A DNA stretch of 64,000 nucleotides from Taxillus chinensis. Lineage: Eukaryota > Streptophyta > Magnoliopsida > Santalales > Loranthaceae. Location of the stretch: assembly GCA_023512835.1 (NCBI GenBank), contig CM042088.1, positions 44,904,771 through 44,968,770 of the forward strand, written 5' to 3'. The notes below the pieces were generated by a model, which was not told the origin of the DNA, searched no databases, and saw only the letters and a program-made list of their open reading frames with translations. Every line of letters starts with the position of its first letter. Positions within the stretch are counted from its first letter, which is position 1. This document shows positions 12,323-25,063 of this stretch, piece by piece. The position numbers were made by a program, and so were the translations under genes.

Positions 12323-15108
12323 GTGTGGGATGAGAAGCGTGACGGAGAGGGAGAGGTAGAAACGGGATTTACGAGGCGAGAATGGGTACATTGTATATGT
12401 ACGTCTAAACACGCATTGATAGTTGTGAAATTGGGGCGAATGGATTAACTTACGATAATACCCTTACACAGCCACTCTCATACAGAAAGAAATGAAAAAT
12501 GTGTTGTAATAATATTTTAGGATTTAACTATCTATATCTACATAAAAATAGAGAGTTTTAAAAAAATTATTCAAAAGATCTTCAATAAATTAACTATAGA
12601 AATATAAATAAAATTTGTCTCGAACAACTCAAAAAAGCTCTCTATAGAGCAAATATTAAAAATTGACTTTTGAAAATTTATAAAATGTTATAGTTATTTT
12701 GAAAATAAAAAAATATTATTTATTTTTTTACATAATATTATATTTTCTTTTGTCTTCTCTTTTTTCTAGTGCATCTGGATTCTCCTATAAATTTCCGACG
12801 AAAAAACGATTATGCAACAAATTAGAACTTGATTCGCACATAGTCGAGAAAAGCATAATAATTACTTTGATTATCCGATATAATTAAGATTTGAGGGTAT
12901 ATTGAATCAACAGATATACCCCTAAAAATTAAATCAAAGTCAAGAATATTTTTTATTTTTCATATACTTTCAAGTTATACCCTGAAAAAACAAAAAGTAG
13001 ACCAAACAAATTATTAATATGTAAATCACAACTAGACGAGGACAAATAATGAAATCTATTATTAAAATAAGAATGTGTCCTTCTATATGATGAACATGAA
13101 TTCCCATAATACTGTAGCAGAAGAGGAAGTGGCACTCCATGTTGGAATCTGATACTTTTTCCATTGCAATAGATGATTTTATACAAACGAATAAAAATTA
13201 TTATTTTAATAAAAATAAAATTAATTTAAAATTTTCTATTAATACAAGTTACAAAATAACTATTTACATTTGAAAATTTATTTCAATGTAAAAGTTATTT
13301 AAAAAGTGTTATTAGAGTTTTTCTAAAATTTAACTTTAGAAACTAAGATATCACGTCAGTCAACAACATAAAATACCCTAATAATTACTCTTCATGCCTA
13401 TCGTGCCCCCTTCAACCTAAATTATTTCAGGACTACTAATTATTGATATGAGAATTAAAGTTGCAGCACAAATAAAAAGTAATAAAAATAATAAAAAATC
13501 ATCACGAATTGGCAGACAAAATGCTAGCGATGAGTGGGCACGTGTTGCATTGCAACAACAATCACATTCGGGTTATACGATTTTTAAAAACAGTGTGAGC
13601 TCTTTTTAATTTAATTATAATATAATTTGAAAATAATTTTTTAAAATAATAAATATTATAGTTATTTTTAAAATTTATTTTTAAATTTAAACTCAATTTT
13701 ATTGATAAATTTAATAATAATTATTATTATTTTATTACTTGAACCCACTACATATTATTTAAAAAAAATTAAAAATATATTCCTTTTAAACATATTTTCT
13801 TTCATACCAAACATAAATTATTTTTAAATTATAATTTAATACAAACTTCAACAGAATTCAAAAAACAACATATAAAAACTAAAACTCATACTAAAAAAAT
13901 TATAAATTTTAAACCACCCAAAGCATAGCAGCCAGCTAGTAAATATATATAATACACCCAATGTAAATTGACTACAATATCTAAATATGAGTAATAATAT
14001 ATATATATATATAATTATTTTTAATACCGTTCGATTAATATTATTTTTTAAAAAAAGTTCATATATACGAAATACGAATTGACTACATATGTAAATAAAC
14101 TTTTATTATTCTATAAATAATTGTGTTTAAAATATATTATTAAAACATAAATATAATATTTAAATAATATTCTTTAAACATTCTATTTATTTTCTATTAT
14201 TATTATTATTATTAATTAAATATTATAAAAAAATGCTATCTTTGTAATTTTACGTGACATTAAAAATGATACGGTAATTTGCGTGGAAACACTTTCGTCA
14301 ATTATGCTTACAGCAATCTCCTGGGGTAGCGTTTATGTCACCCGCCTCTTCTTCTTGCAATAATTAATGTACGTTCTCATCTATAACATTTCTCATACGT
14401 ATTTGATTATTAAAAAAAAACATTTCTCATGCGTATTTGATTATTAAAACAAAACATTTCTCATATCCAATTGAATATTTGAAAAAACATTTAATGAAAC
14501 TTGCAATAACTTACACTCAGACGCACGTACAAGATTGGGTCATGCAATACGTCTCTCTGCACAAGCATTTCGCTTTAACTAAATTATTAGTTAATGATAT
14601 TTTATTAGCTCTAATTAAATTATCAAAGCAAAAAAATATTAACAAATCACAGAGACACAGGAAAAAAATAAAGAGACTTCCATTAATGTAGGTACCCGAA
14701 GCAAAGCAGGAAAATAACATATATATAATCTAACACCAAATGAGCTTTGAAAAACTGTACTAGTTGTCACTTGTTCTCATATCCATACAGACTGCCGTGG
14801 CCGTGCCAGTGCAATAAAAATATAAAAAATGAAAAACAAAGAAATTGATCTAGAATTTTGCATGCCTTTGTGATTTTGAGAGGAGAGACTTATAGATTTA
14901 TTTTTTCTTAAAAAAAAAAAAGAGATGTTACCTGATAGATTATGGACAGATGGGGCTTCTCCCTTAAACCAAAAGAAAGATCATTATGCATGATCTTGTA
15001 TAAACTACACAAACATTCACGGGATGCAAGATTCCCCATAATGTACATATAATAACTAACATTGGGCAGGAGCTGTTCTTGGTGTGAAACAGTTTTTACA
15101 GCAGCTCG
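12323..15108. other. AT-rich intergenic region
   Basis: The short space upstream of the chloroplast-protein gene should contain its promoter. The rest, to the 3' end of the AIPP2-like gene, is very AT-rich with (ATT)n near 14195-14215 and no supported exon. A short direct repeat, catttctcatacgtatttga then catttctcatgcgtatttga, occurs near 14388 and 14421. Confidence 0.6.
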
Positions 15109-18100
15109 TTACTCACGGGAGGAGGAGAACGGAAAAGACAGTGAAAGAGACAGGGAGGCAGCATTGTCTTCTTCTTCCTTCACCTCCGCCACAATATCTG
15201 CACACTTCTCCCGGATATTATTCTTGTCCACTATCCCAACTAAGAACGGCAATATTTCCTGTCTTGGCGACTTTGCTTCAGCCCCTAAAGCAAGTTCAAG
15301 ATTTGGTGAGCCATCAAGATGCCGACCCCCATCTGCTGGTGCCAGCACCTTGCCAGCCACCGCAGAATTGCTTGCTGACTGAAAAAAATCCATGTTACTT
15401 ATATCCAAAGGGAAGAAGTGTCTTTCGCTTGTAACAGAGTTTTTGGGATTATCCATTTCATCGGAAATCGTTGGGGGTGATTTCTCCCTCGTCCAGTTGT
15501 GATCTGCGCCCTGGCTTGATGGAAGTTGATCACCTAAAGAACTAGCATTACTAGAACAATTGGATCCAAATGTTTCATGGAAACCTGTCTTTTGTTTCTT
15601 GCTTATACTTCCTCTATCAGCCGGTTTACCATTCCAGTCGTTCCACAACATTCCTAGACTAGTAGTACTAGAAGAAATGGTAGGGACTGATTCTGCAGAA
15701 AATCTCTGCATACCTCTTATGCACTCTGATTCCAAGCAGTTAAGCTCCTCTTTCATGAATGGAGTTCCAGCCAGGCCGCAGCTCTCTACAGCAGCTTCTG
15801 TTTCCCTTGAATCCTCTTCCTTCAGGTTGCTCTGGAATTTCAATTCACCCCTCCCACTGCTCACTGCTTTCTCCTCATTAGCAATCCTCACAGTTCCACT
15901 AGGTTGAGGCAGTTGATCGCTGTCTAGCCTGGAGAGTGGAACAGCAAGTTCTTGCTACCCAAAAAAAAAAAAAACGAGAACAACATTTTAAAGGCGAGTG
16001 GAATAAACACAACAATCAAAAACACATATGCCGTGCTTCCAACCGACTCTCCAGAAATAAGTAGTATATTTCTTTCGAAATTGTGTTTAGTGTTGTCACA
16101 ATTTCATGAACATCTTGATAATTGAGGGGAATTAATTTTCCTTATTTTGTAAAGATAATGAATGACCAGCACCGTCCAAATACCAAAGAAGAGCACAACC
16201 TGATGCTTGTGTCCAAATTTGATCTTAATTTGACACATGAAGCAAATTGGTACCGTCTTATTCATCAAATAGTGCAGTTAGTTAAGCATTGCCATTTATA
16301 TTTCTTCTTTATGAGTTACAAATAAACAAGAAACAAAAATTACAACATTAAGCATGTCATGCAATTTAAGAATGTAAGCACTGTCACTCAAGATGACTTA
16401 ATTGCAGTGTGGAGAAAAAAAAGTGGCCACCAAAAAGAGGAAAGAAAGAAAAAACATTATCCACTGTCATAGTGTAAAATCATATGGAAATCTGAAACTG
16501 AAAGACAATAAATGAAAGAGCCAAACTGAAAGCAATCAAGGATAAAAATGTAAAAGCATCACTCTAGTTATATGTATGCAACAACAAAAGGATAATAAAA
16601 AAATACCCGTGATTTAATAGTGCCTCCAAATTCGTGGCATGCATTGTCAGTTGGAGACCTTAATGACACAGAATGCAAGCCATGATCTTGTTTTTGCTTT
16701 ACTGAGTTCACTAATAAATCTGCCTGCGATTCATCAATGGTACATAATTTGGTGTCACGATCCATGCGTATCATTTCAGAATACAACAGGACCGGTAGTG
16801 TTTCACTTCAGAAAAAAAAATGGATTCTAAGCTTACACTATGAGCCTGCTCACTAGCAGAAGAATCAATATCCATACGACCATGTGAGCATAGACTCTCC
16901 GGCAAAGACATGACAGCAGCAGAAGTATTTTCACGTGTTGAACGCATAGGAAGCTTCTTTAAAGAGCATAATATGTCATCTAAACATGATACTCTCTTTA
17001 CCCTGAATACACCCCATAAGAAAAATGACCTATTCCAACCTGCCAATACGAAAACACATTTTTAGAGCTTCATGGAAAAAATGAAGACTATTCATTCATA
17101 TCCATCTTCTACTGAAAAGAATAGCTAAAAGCATAACCATTAAAACATGAAGAAAAATGTATAAAATTTTCATTGAAGCAAAAGAAAGAAAGTACCAAAC
17201 CCAGCATCCACATAACCACACATACTGAAGAACATATCCCTACTCAAATAACACAATAAACAATAAAAGTTTCTTTGCTCGCCATTCAAAAATCAGCAAA
17301 CTACGAAGCACAAAGCCAGTTACATTCATTACATGTGACATAATTTCATCGAAGTATTTGCTAACAAGAGTTATATTCTCAAAGCAGTGAACTGAAATTC
17401 AAAATGTAAAACGCACCTACTATTCTTCCCTGAGAAGAACAATTCAGCTATCCAATTAGAGGCTAGTGTAAATAAATCAAAAACTACAATTTATAATATT
17501 AACCAAAGATCAAAATGAAAAAAAATCAAGAAGTTAAACTTGATCTACAGATCGTGTTGTCTCAAAAAATAAAACATAAACAACAAACTTAATCAATTTT
17601 CATTTATTCAACCTTTAATGTAGTTTGCATTTTAAATTTATTAAAAAAAAAAAAAAAAAACAAGAGCTGCAACGCTGGTCAGATGACAATGGATAACTCA
17701 CAAATCCCAATGTATTCAAAAAACAACAAGCTGATGCAACTATTTTTTAGTTTTTTCCCATGACAGATGACAAAACCCTCTTCATGTCATTACTCTTCAT
17801 AAATGATAATATATAATAACGAACACTTACGCTGGGATCTTTCAGGAAGTAGGTTGGAAGGGAAAATAAGGAGCTCAGCGCCATCAAAGTTTCCTTTTAG
17901 AGCTAAATCATTCTTCATCATACGATCCAACAAACTTTTATAGTTTCTTTCATAGCTGTGAAACAAGTAACCATGAAAAGTCTAATACAATCAAACAACA
18001 AATCTAGTCATTAGAGAAATCAGTAAAACAGGAAAAAAAATTGCAGATGACCACCTTTCAATATCTTTAGCAAAAAAATAAAGCGCAACATTATCATCTT

Positions 18101-21100
18101 TGGCACCACTGTCATGAAAGTGTGTTGGCCAAATACTCAAGCGAGCTACTTCATTCAGGGAAACTTTTTCAGGAAATTTGAGCACCACTTCGTGAACACT
18201 TCGGGACGCACAAGTTGATAAATGTGCTTGAAATCCACCACAAAGGTCAGTAGGTTTCCCATTTCTATGTAAATCAAAAACCCCTCTGCATAATAAAATC
18301 AAAGATGCAAAAACATGATGAATAATTTAAGGCCCCCAACATGCAAAAGAATTAAGCAGTAGAAGGGAAATGGTCATACTGCCATATATATTCAGGCTCT
18401 GGAATGGCAGATATCATTGTTAGTACAAGACCTTTCGTCCTCTCTTCAGCAGAAATCATTTTTCCTATGTGACCCGGAACAGATGAATGATCTTGAGAAG
18501 CTGTTTCACATTTCAGGGCCAAGCTTGAGACAGGCAATTCATCAGATGCATTACTTAATTTGTTCTTCCTGTAGATTCCTGGTTTTTTCAGCATAGCTGC
18601 CTCAATTGCAGCTTTCAAGCTACTGCCTTTGTCTATCATTTCTTTTGAACTTCTATTACCAACCGCAGAAACCAGAGAATTGCCAATTGTCGAACTTTGT
18701 GCAGCATGGCCAACTTCCTTACCATTTAGACAAGGAGCATCTTTCTCTTCAATTGTAACACTCAATCCAGCACTACTACAAGAATTAGCCATTATTTTCT
18801 CACCTTGATTTGTTGAATCCTGTAACTGAGGCAACCCATCTTGCAGATTTTCGCTAACATTAACTGTTCTCTCGGCAGTGAAGGAAGATGAGCAAAGTTC
18901 ATCCTTAAGGCTAATTTGACTTGGCTTTTGCTCAGCAGAATCACGTGTCCCACTCGTAGATGCTCCAACTGCATTAAACAAGTAAAAGAAAACTGCATCT
19001 GAGCTGCTACCTGATTCAGGGAGTTGGAACTAGCAAAGACAAAGTACAAAACATAACAAAAATACATAAACCAAAAAACAAACATAAAGAGGCAAAATTG
19101 ACAAGAAAAATAATATACAAGATTGGGGAGGTAATTCATACCTAAATTTTCAGAACTGCGAGTTTTTGATAAACTATTTATTCTACCATTGGAATGAAGC
19201 ATCTTCAAATCTCTTTTTTTTAAATTAGCTTCAGTATGACATGTCAACTTTTGATCTCCATTCAGTCCTACAGCAGCAGAGCTGTAACCTACTGAGCTCA
19301 AAACAGGAGCATCCAATTTAAAAGAACTCCTTTTTTCAAGGTTCTTTCGCTCCTTTTCTTGTTTTAACCCTTTTGGTTCCTGACCACGGGAAAATGTAGA
19401 ACAAAGCATTTTAACTTTTGCTTCAGTAACATTTGGACGAGTCGGGTTTGCAGATTTAAATGACATAGATTTGCCCAGAAGTCTAGAAGGCCCCCCTTTT
19501 GTATCAAGGGCTTTAGTAGGTTCCCTAGCCCCTTTCTGTTTCTGAGTAATAGCTTCATCAAAAAGTTTAACTTTTGGTTGGAGGCTTGAAGTGCTGAATG
19601 AGTTAGATTTTAAAAAAGAACCTGTAGGATAAAAGCATTAATTAAAGACAAAAGAAGTGCTATAACAATTATAAACATTGGAGTTGAAAATAGTCAACAT
19701 AAGGAACCAAACTTCACTAAGATCAAGATAACATTTTTTTGTTAGCAAAAAGAAATTGTAAATGAAAATTTTACCTCTTGGGGTTTGAACTCGCTGTGCA
19801 GCAGATGAGGTAGCAGTTTCAGAAACAGTGTCAATAGAACCAGCCACAGTGGATATATGATGAACTGGCTTCACTTTCCCCTTCTTTGAGCTTTTGAATG
19901 ACCAATCTCTATTTGATGTGGCTATTCCAGTGGAGCTGTACGTTTTTGGTAATTCTGTGGTAGTGTCAAGAGCTTGCCTTTTTGCCGCTGGAGCGACTTC
20001 AGAATTGTCATAATGTCTCTTTCTGATGCTTTGAGAACCTTGATCGCCTTTGTTAGTTCTATCAACCTTGAGTTCTGAATTACTAGCAATATTAACATCT
20101 ACATCTGAACCTCTAACATCCAACATGGGAACACTTTCATCATTTACAGTGCATGGTCCATCATTAAAATAATTACCACCATACTCGTCCATCATTCCAA
20201 CTTTACATTGTGTGTTCTTTTCAGTTTCATCGGCAAACTTGCACTCTTCACACAACCAATTACATTCTGGAACTTTGGCCAGCATTTGTTGCATACAGTA
20301 GCTGAATGGCAGCAATAAAAAACTTAAGGAAAGAATTCAAGTAATAAATTACAACTTCAAACGACACAAAGAAAAGAGGGGAAATCAACTCATAGACATA
20401 GATGGAAGTGAATAAATAAATGGCGCTCACATGTGCTCTGCACCATCACTGCATCTACTACATACAGCCAGTGAATCTTCCCAACCTGCATCCCCACAAA
20501 TGTCACAAACTTTAACCTGTTTCGAGAGAGCAAGCCAATTTCAGGACAAATGGGCAAAGAAAATGATAATATATAAAACGATACAGGAACATCCAAGAAG
20601 AATAAGCACAATTACAGAAGAATGAGTGACTAAAAAAAATAGAAGCGCAACTACAGAGGTAGGTAAACCCCAATAAATTTAAGAAACAGCAGACTTCATG
20701 GACAGAGAATCATCTTTAAAATTGGCCAAATCAAATGATACAAAAAACAGAGCAACTAAAACGCACCAAATTCTACAGTTAAAATGCCCAGAAAACTGAA
20801 AAGCTTATTTTAGGGAGAAATGAATCTCCCATGTCAAACCATAAAAACTTAGTTTCAGCATTTTTAGAGCACAAAACAGAAGGCACTCAGCTGAAATATG
20901 ACAAGACGTAGTTTTGCTTACTTCCTTCCAAACCCTTGGAATCGAGGAAAGTAAAAAATAATACTTGGAAACTGACACTCAGGTGGTGTTTGATTGCTGT
21001 CAAAATTTGTATTGAGTCTAAACAGGGCTGACTCGGTAAGAACATGGATTATTCAGCCTGTTTGTTTATACATCTAATTACGCTGAATACTTGAAAAATT

Positions 21101-24100
21101 TCTAAATAAATCAGCAATTTTTAAGGGACAAAGATATCCTCAGCCCATTCTAGTGTGCTCTACAGATATTTCTGTGCTACAGATGTTTTGGGGCTGCCAC
21201 CAAGAAGTCAAGCTCCAACAGGGCCAGAGCACTTTCCCTCACACTCAAACTGTAGAGCCTGCTCTCCTTCTGTGCCCCATCTCCTTGCTTCAAAACACAA
21301 GCTTTCAATCTCAATTCCAGCAATGAAAATGGCATTGTCTGCTTGTCTGGGAATGTCCAATGATGGACTTGGGAAATAACAAAGAAGAAAAAGTGGTGGA
21401 ACTAAGAGATGTATGGGATGTATGGAGGTGCGATGGTGGATTCTTATTCTCGTGAGCGATGGAGATTATATGAGATCAAAGGGTAGATGATGAAAGATTG
21501 GTTCTCTTTAACTAGAGGAGAACGCATGCCATTTATTTTGTCTATTATCAAGATCAAATTTTAAATCCAAATTGTCTATGTTTTGGAGATTCATTCGTGG
21601 TGAGGCTGTGGACTCTAAATTCGTTCTAAAATGAAAATCCAAGATCAAAATTCAAATTTAAAAATCATCTATTTCACGCAGATAAATTGGTGGCTGGGCT
21701 ATCGACTAGTGAAATTGGAAAACTGTATTCAATTAGACATTAATAAGATAATGCAATCAAACAATCAAATCATGCAGAATTCAATATTTAGCAAATTTTA
21801 TTCAACAACTGTTCTTTTAAAATTGAATCACATAAAAAATTTAAAAAATAAAATATTATGGGCCTAAGTAAGAAATTAGAAAAAAAAAATAAAAAATAAA
21901 AATAAAAATAAAATAATTTACGTCCCACTCCAAAATTAAATTTAAATTTAAAAATAATTAAAAAAACAGTTTTTAAAACCAATTGGGAGACTCAAATGTT
22001 TTCAAAACACAACTCAAATATTAATCATAATATACTATTGTTGAACCGCGTTTTAGAGTTTAAAAACATAATTCTGTTTTGGAAATAGGATACCAAACAG
22101 GGCCCAAATTTCATTCATCATTTAGTATTCAAAATCATCCAACACCTAATGCAAACAATCATTACCTCAATAGGGTGAAATTGTACATATTGTTCCGATG
22201 ACCAAGATATAAGTATAGATTTTTTGTAGAAGGGAAAAAAAAACAATCCTTAATCATAATATAATGTAGTGGAACCTACATTTTAGAATTTGAAAACAGA
22301 ATTCTATTTTGAAAATAAGGTACCAAACAGGGCCAAATTTCATTCGGTTTTTAGTATTCAAAATCATTCAACACCTAATGCAAACAAGTGTTACCTCAAT
22401 GGGGTGAAATTGTACATATTGTTCCTATGAACAATATATAAGTATAGATTTTTTTTAGTAGGGAAAAAAGAAAGCAATCCTTAAATTTTTTAGTTGTTGA
22501 AGTGAATTATATCGACATTAACATATAGATCATGTGAAACAAAAGCTATATAAAAACACTATCCTATCAAACACTAGATTGATAGGCCAACAAACTAAAC
22601 ATAAAAGGGAGCAAACCCAGTGCACGAAGCACTCGCGAGTGGCAGGATCCGAGAAGGGATTGGGACCATACAGGTCAATACGGACGCAGCCTTTCACCAA
22701 TTAATTTAATATGTGACTTAAAATCATGACCTCGAGGTCACGGGACGGTAATCCTACCGTTACACCAAAGTTCGCCCTTAAAAACATAATGCATAAAAAA
22801 TATATAAACATGATGCCAACAAACTAAAAATAATGCATTAAAAAAATAAAATATGAGCAAAACAGGATGTCACAAATATACAAGTTTCTTGTTATAAAAG
22901 CTGGATATACATCACTTACATCATGTTCCAAAATGTCCAAATCATCACTCTCATTCCCAGATGCAGACTGTGACGGTTGCTCTGGCAGGTGAGGTGAATC
23001 AGCTAACCCATTCATCTTTTTAACCTCTTTGTTTGGATCAGGACATGTCAGAACATCTGATGGTTCCGCACTACTGCCACTGCTTGTTCCACTGACAGTA
23101 TAGTGTCGACTGCAATTTGTCCTTGCTTTAGAAGATTTCAAAACATTAAACCTTTTTATTGGAAGCTGATTAGCACTATTTCCATGAAAATCTCCACCTG
23201 ATACATCATCAGAACTCAATCCCGCATGAGCTTTGTTCAGAGGCATAGAGGATGAGCAAGGAATGGAACACCTAAAAATCAATATTCAGCTTAAGATGGT
23301 GCTTAAAAATACAAAAAAGAAAAAAATAGAACAAATGAAAGATCGATAAACAAAACGTGAGAAGTATCCATTATATTGTTTACATCCTAGACATACATTT
23401 ATCCTGATTCATGAACAGTAACTATACCAATTTCCACTCGAGGAAAAAATAATAGTACGAGAATTTTAAAGCCAACACGTAAGAACTGTTGTCAGATACA
23501 ATACTTTAATATCACTCAGAAATAACCATCTCACCTGGCATAAAATATAAAAATAAAAATCATTTGTACCCAACGATCACTCAAGCCATGTTTGGTTGTG
23601 TGCTTCAAAACAGCTTTTTTGGTATTCAAAACAAATTGAAGAAAAACAGAAAACAGAGAAAACGATATCTAAAATGTGTTTTCCTGTTTCTGTTATTCGA
23701 TTGTTTTTTGAAAACTGGTATCGAAATAAAAATAAAACAAAAGAATCCGATTCAAATAAGTTTTTACTTTCTTGTTTATTTATCAACACAACCAGCAGTT
23801 TTTGAGAGCACAACCAAAAATACCCATTTCTCTTAAGTGTTTTGTCTATACAATTCTCTGTCATTTGATAACGCGCAAGTGATTCCAGTATTTTGCTTTT
23901 CCCACATAATTATTTAATTTCCCAATTCAGCTGAATGCTAAACAACCTACCTATTTGGTTTTGGCTTTCAGGTTTCAGCAAATTAAAAATCATATTATTG
24001 TTTAAATGATGAACAATAAGAGCAATATAATTATTTAAGTAAAATAAAGGGCTTTCACCCAATACCCCCTACATAACATTCAGCTAAGGAAGATTTTCTA

Positions 24101-25063
24101 TTGCCAACTTTTGAACTTTAATGACCCAGATCCATAAAGTCAAACCAGATGAGGGAAAAATGGATAAATGGGTATAAGAACACACAATAACTGGAGCAGA
24201 ATTAGTAAGAATGGATGCATGTGATAGAACTTATATATCAATTTAAACACATCTAGAAGTTAAATTCAATTCCAACCACCAACACCGCTCTCCCCTACAC
24301 ATCATGTTGTCTCACTGTATTTGTCCAATTGTCAAAATTTAATTCATCTACAAGTCACTGCACACAACCACTACATCTCAAGGCTAAGAATAATCTAGGA
24401 TTTTAAAAAGACATGTCATATCATCACCAGTACAGTCAGCCAATTTAAAATCAATCGGCAACAGAATTATGGTCGAAATAAAAATAAATCTTAGCAACGT
24501 AGGGTGCAATAATGATCAGCGGACTGCAGAATACAGACACGATGCGTGTGTGCAGGAGCATTCACATGCACAACCAGGCACTTACACAGAAAATCCATGG
24601 GACAATTGAAGCCAGCCTGATACAACAAGATTTCACCAAAAATGCATATTAAAGATATCCAATTGTCCAAAATTCAATCAAAACTAAACGGCAAACAATG
24701 CAAAAAAACCGTGCAAGCAGCACTTACCGAGAAAATATCTGGGACAACTGAAGCCAACATAGCTTGATATCGGCAATTAGCTTAAAAATGCATGTTCCAA
24801 ATACAATCGAAGTGACCCAAAAAATGACACAAAGAAACCGGGTTCATACATATTAAAAGCGGGAAAAAAAAAAAAAAAACTGCCCACGTATCGATGTCAA
24901 CCAATGAACATAGCCCAAATCCCACAGTCTATATAGCCCCAGCAATCACTCAAGACAACCAAAAACAATTCACAACAAATTATCGAAAGGGGGAAAAAGA
25001 CTAATTAAATGAAATGTATAAGGAGGGGAATTTACATGCCAACGGCTCCAAAGCCAAGCGCAT
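15109..25063 (-). CDS. AIPP2: PHD finger and SPOC-like domain chromatin protein, AIPP2-like
   Basis: Likely orthologue of Arabidopsis ASI1-immunoprecipitated protein 2 or its paralogue, which read histone H3 and act with a BAH protein and CPL2 in transcriptional silencing. Minus-strand exons: 25063-25036, 24616-24586, 23271-22920, 20516-20431, 20301-19775, 19621-19142, 18968-18380, 18285-18055, 17955-17831, 17039-16837, 16723-16607, 15954-15109, about 1204 residues. The first two exons and the 16723 acceptor are the weakest parts; the first ATG of exon 3 (23246) is the fallback start (1176 residues). The Cys4-His-Cys3 PHD finger spans the 20516 and 20301 exons: VCDICGD, CSRCSDGAEH, YCMQQML and WLCEEC. 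The SPOC-like block runs from PEPEYIWQGVFDLHRNGK through ELLIFPSNLLPERSQRW to RSFFLWGVFR. Between them lies a long, disordered Ser/Lys-rich region. The C-terminus ends LELALGAEAKSPRQ and SLSLSLSFPF. Introns hold a SINE and tandem repeats. Confidence 0.85.
22022..22490. repeat. Tandem duplication of a 229 bp unit inside an intron
   Basis: Two adjacent copies start at about 22022 and 22251, each with taatcataatata. Both contain taccaaacagggcc, tttcattc, caacacctaatgcaaacaa and gggtgaaattgtacatattg in the same order. The repeat sits in the intron between exon 3 and the first PHD exon of the AIPP2-like gene. Phrases such as accaaacagggcc resemble the edges of mobile elements, but no full element was delimited. 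Confidence 0.8.
22602..22777 (-). mobile_element. tRNA-derived SINE in an AIPP2-like gene intron
   Basis: Read on the minus strand, the element starts GGGCGAACTTTGGTGTAAC and continues GGTAGGATT, which is a pol III A-box-like stretch. It then has GACCTCGAGGTCATGA at the B-box position, and ends CGAGTGCTTCGTGCAC then TGGGTTTGCTCCCTTTT. This order and these words match the widespread plant tRNA-related SINEs of the Au type. The near-identical words gccaacaaactaaac (22586) and gccaacaaactaaaa (22815) flank it and may be the target-site duplication, although the right one lies 37 bp beyond the canonical 5' end. The B-box is degenerate, so the copy is probably inactive. Confidence 0.82.
24565..24825 (-). 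repeat. Duplicated leader exon with its splice donor (two copies)
   Basis: On the minus strand, 24616-24586 reads GCTGGCTTCAATTGTCCC then ATGGATTTTCTGT before GTAAGTGC. A second copy, 24762-24728, reads TTGGCTTCAGTTGTCCC then AGATATTTTCTCG before GTAAGTGC. Similarity continues into the flanks (aaaatgcat, caaacaatgc and similar words). Both end in phase 2 and can join the next exon, but only the 24616 copy is in phase with the ATG exon at 25063. Confidence 0.75.

Noticed and set aside
16724..16806. Extended exon of the AIPP2-like gene starting at the strong acceptor near 16807
   Set aside because: The polypyrimidine tract is good, but the reading phase does not join to the previous exon (ending AGT|GTAAGC); the acceptor at 16724 closes the frame, so it was preferred with reservation.
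22700..22777. Possible tRNA gene
   Set aside because: A- and B-box-like stretches are present, but no cloverleaf with matching acceptor stem can be formed and the rest matches a tRNA-derived SINE.
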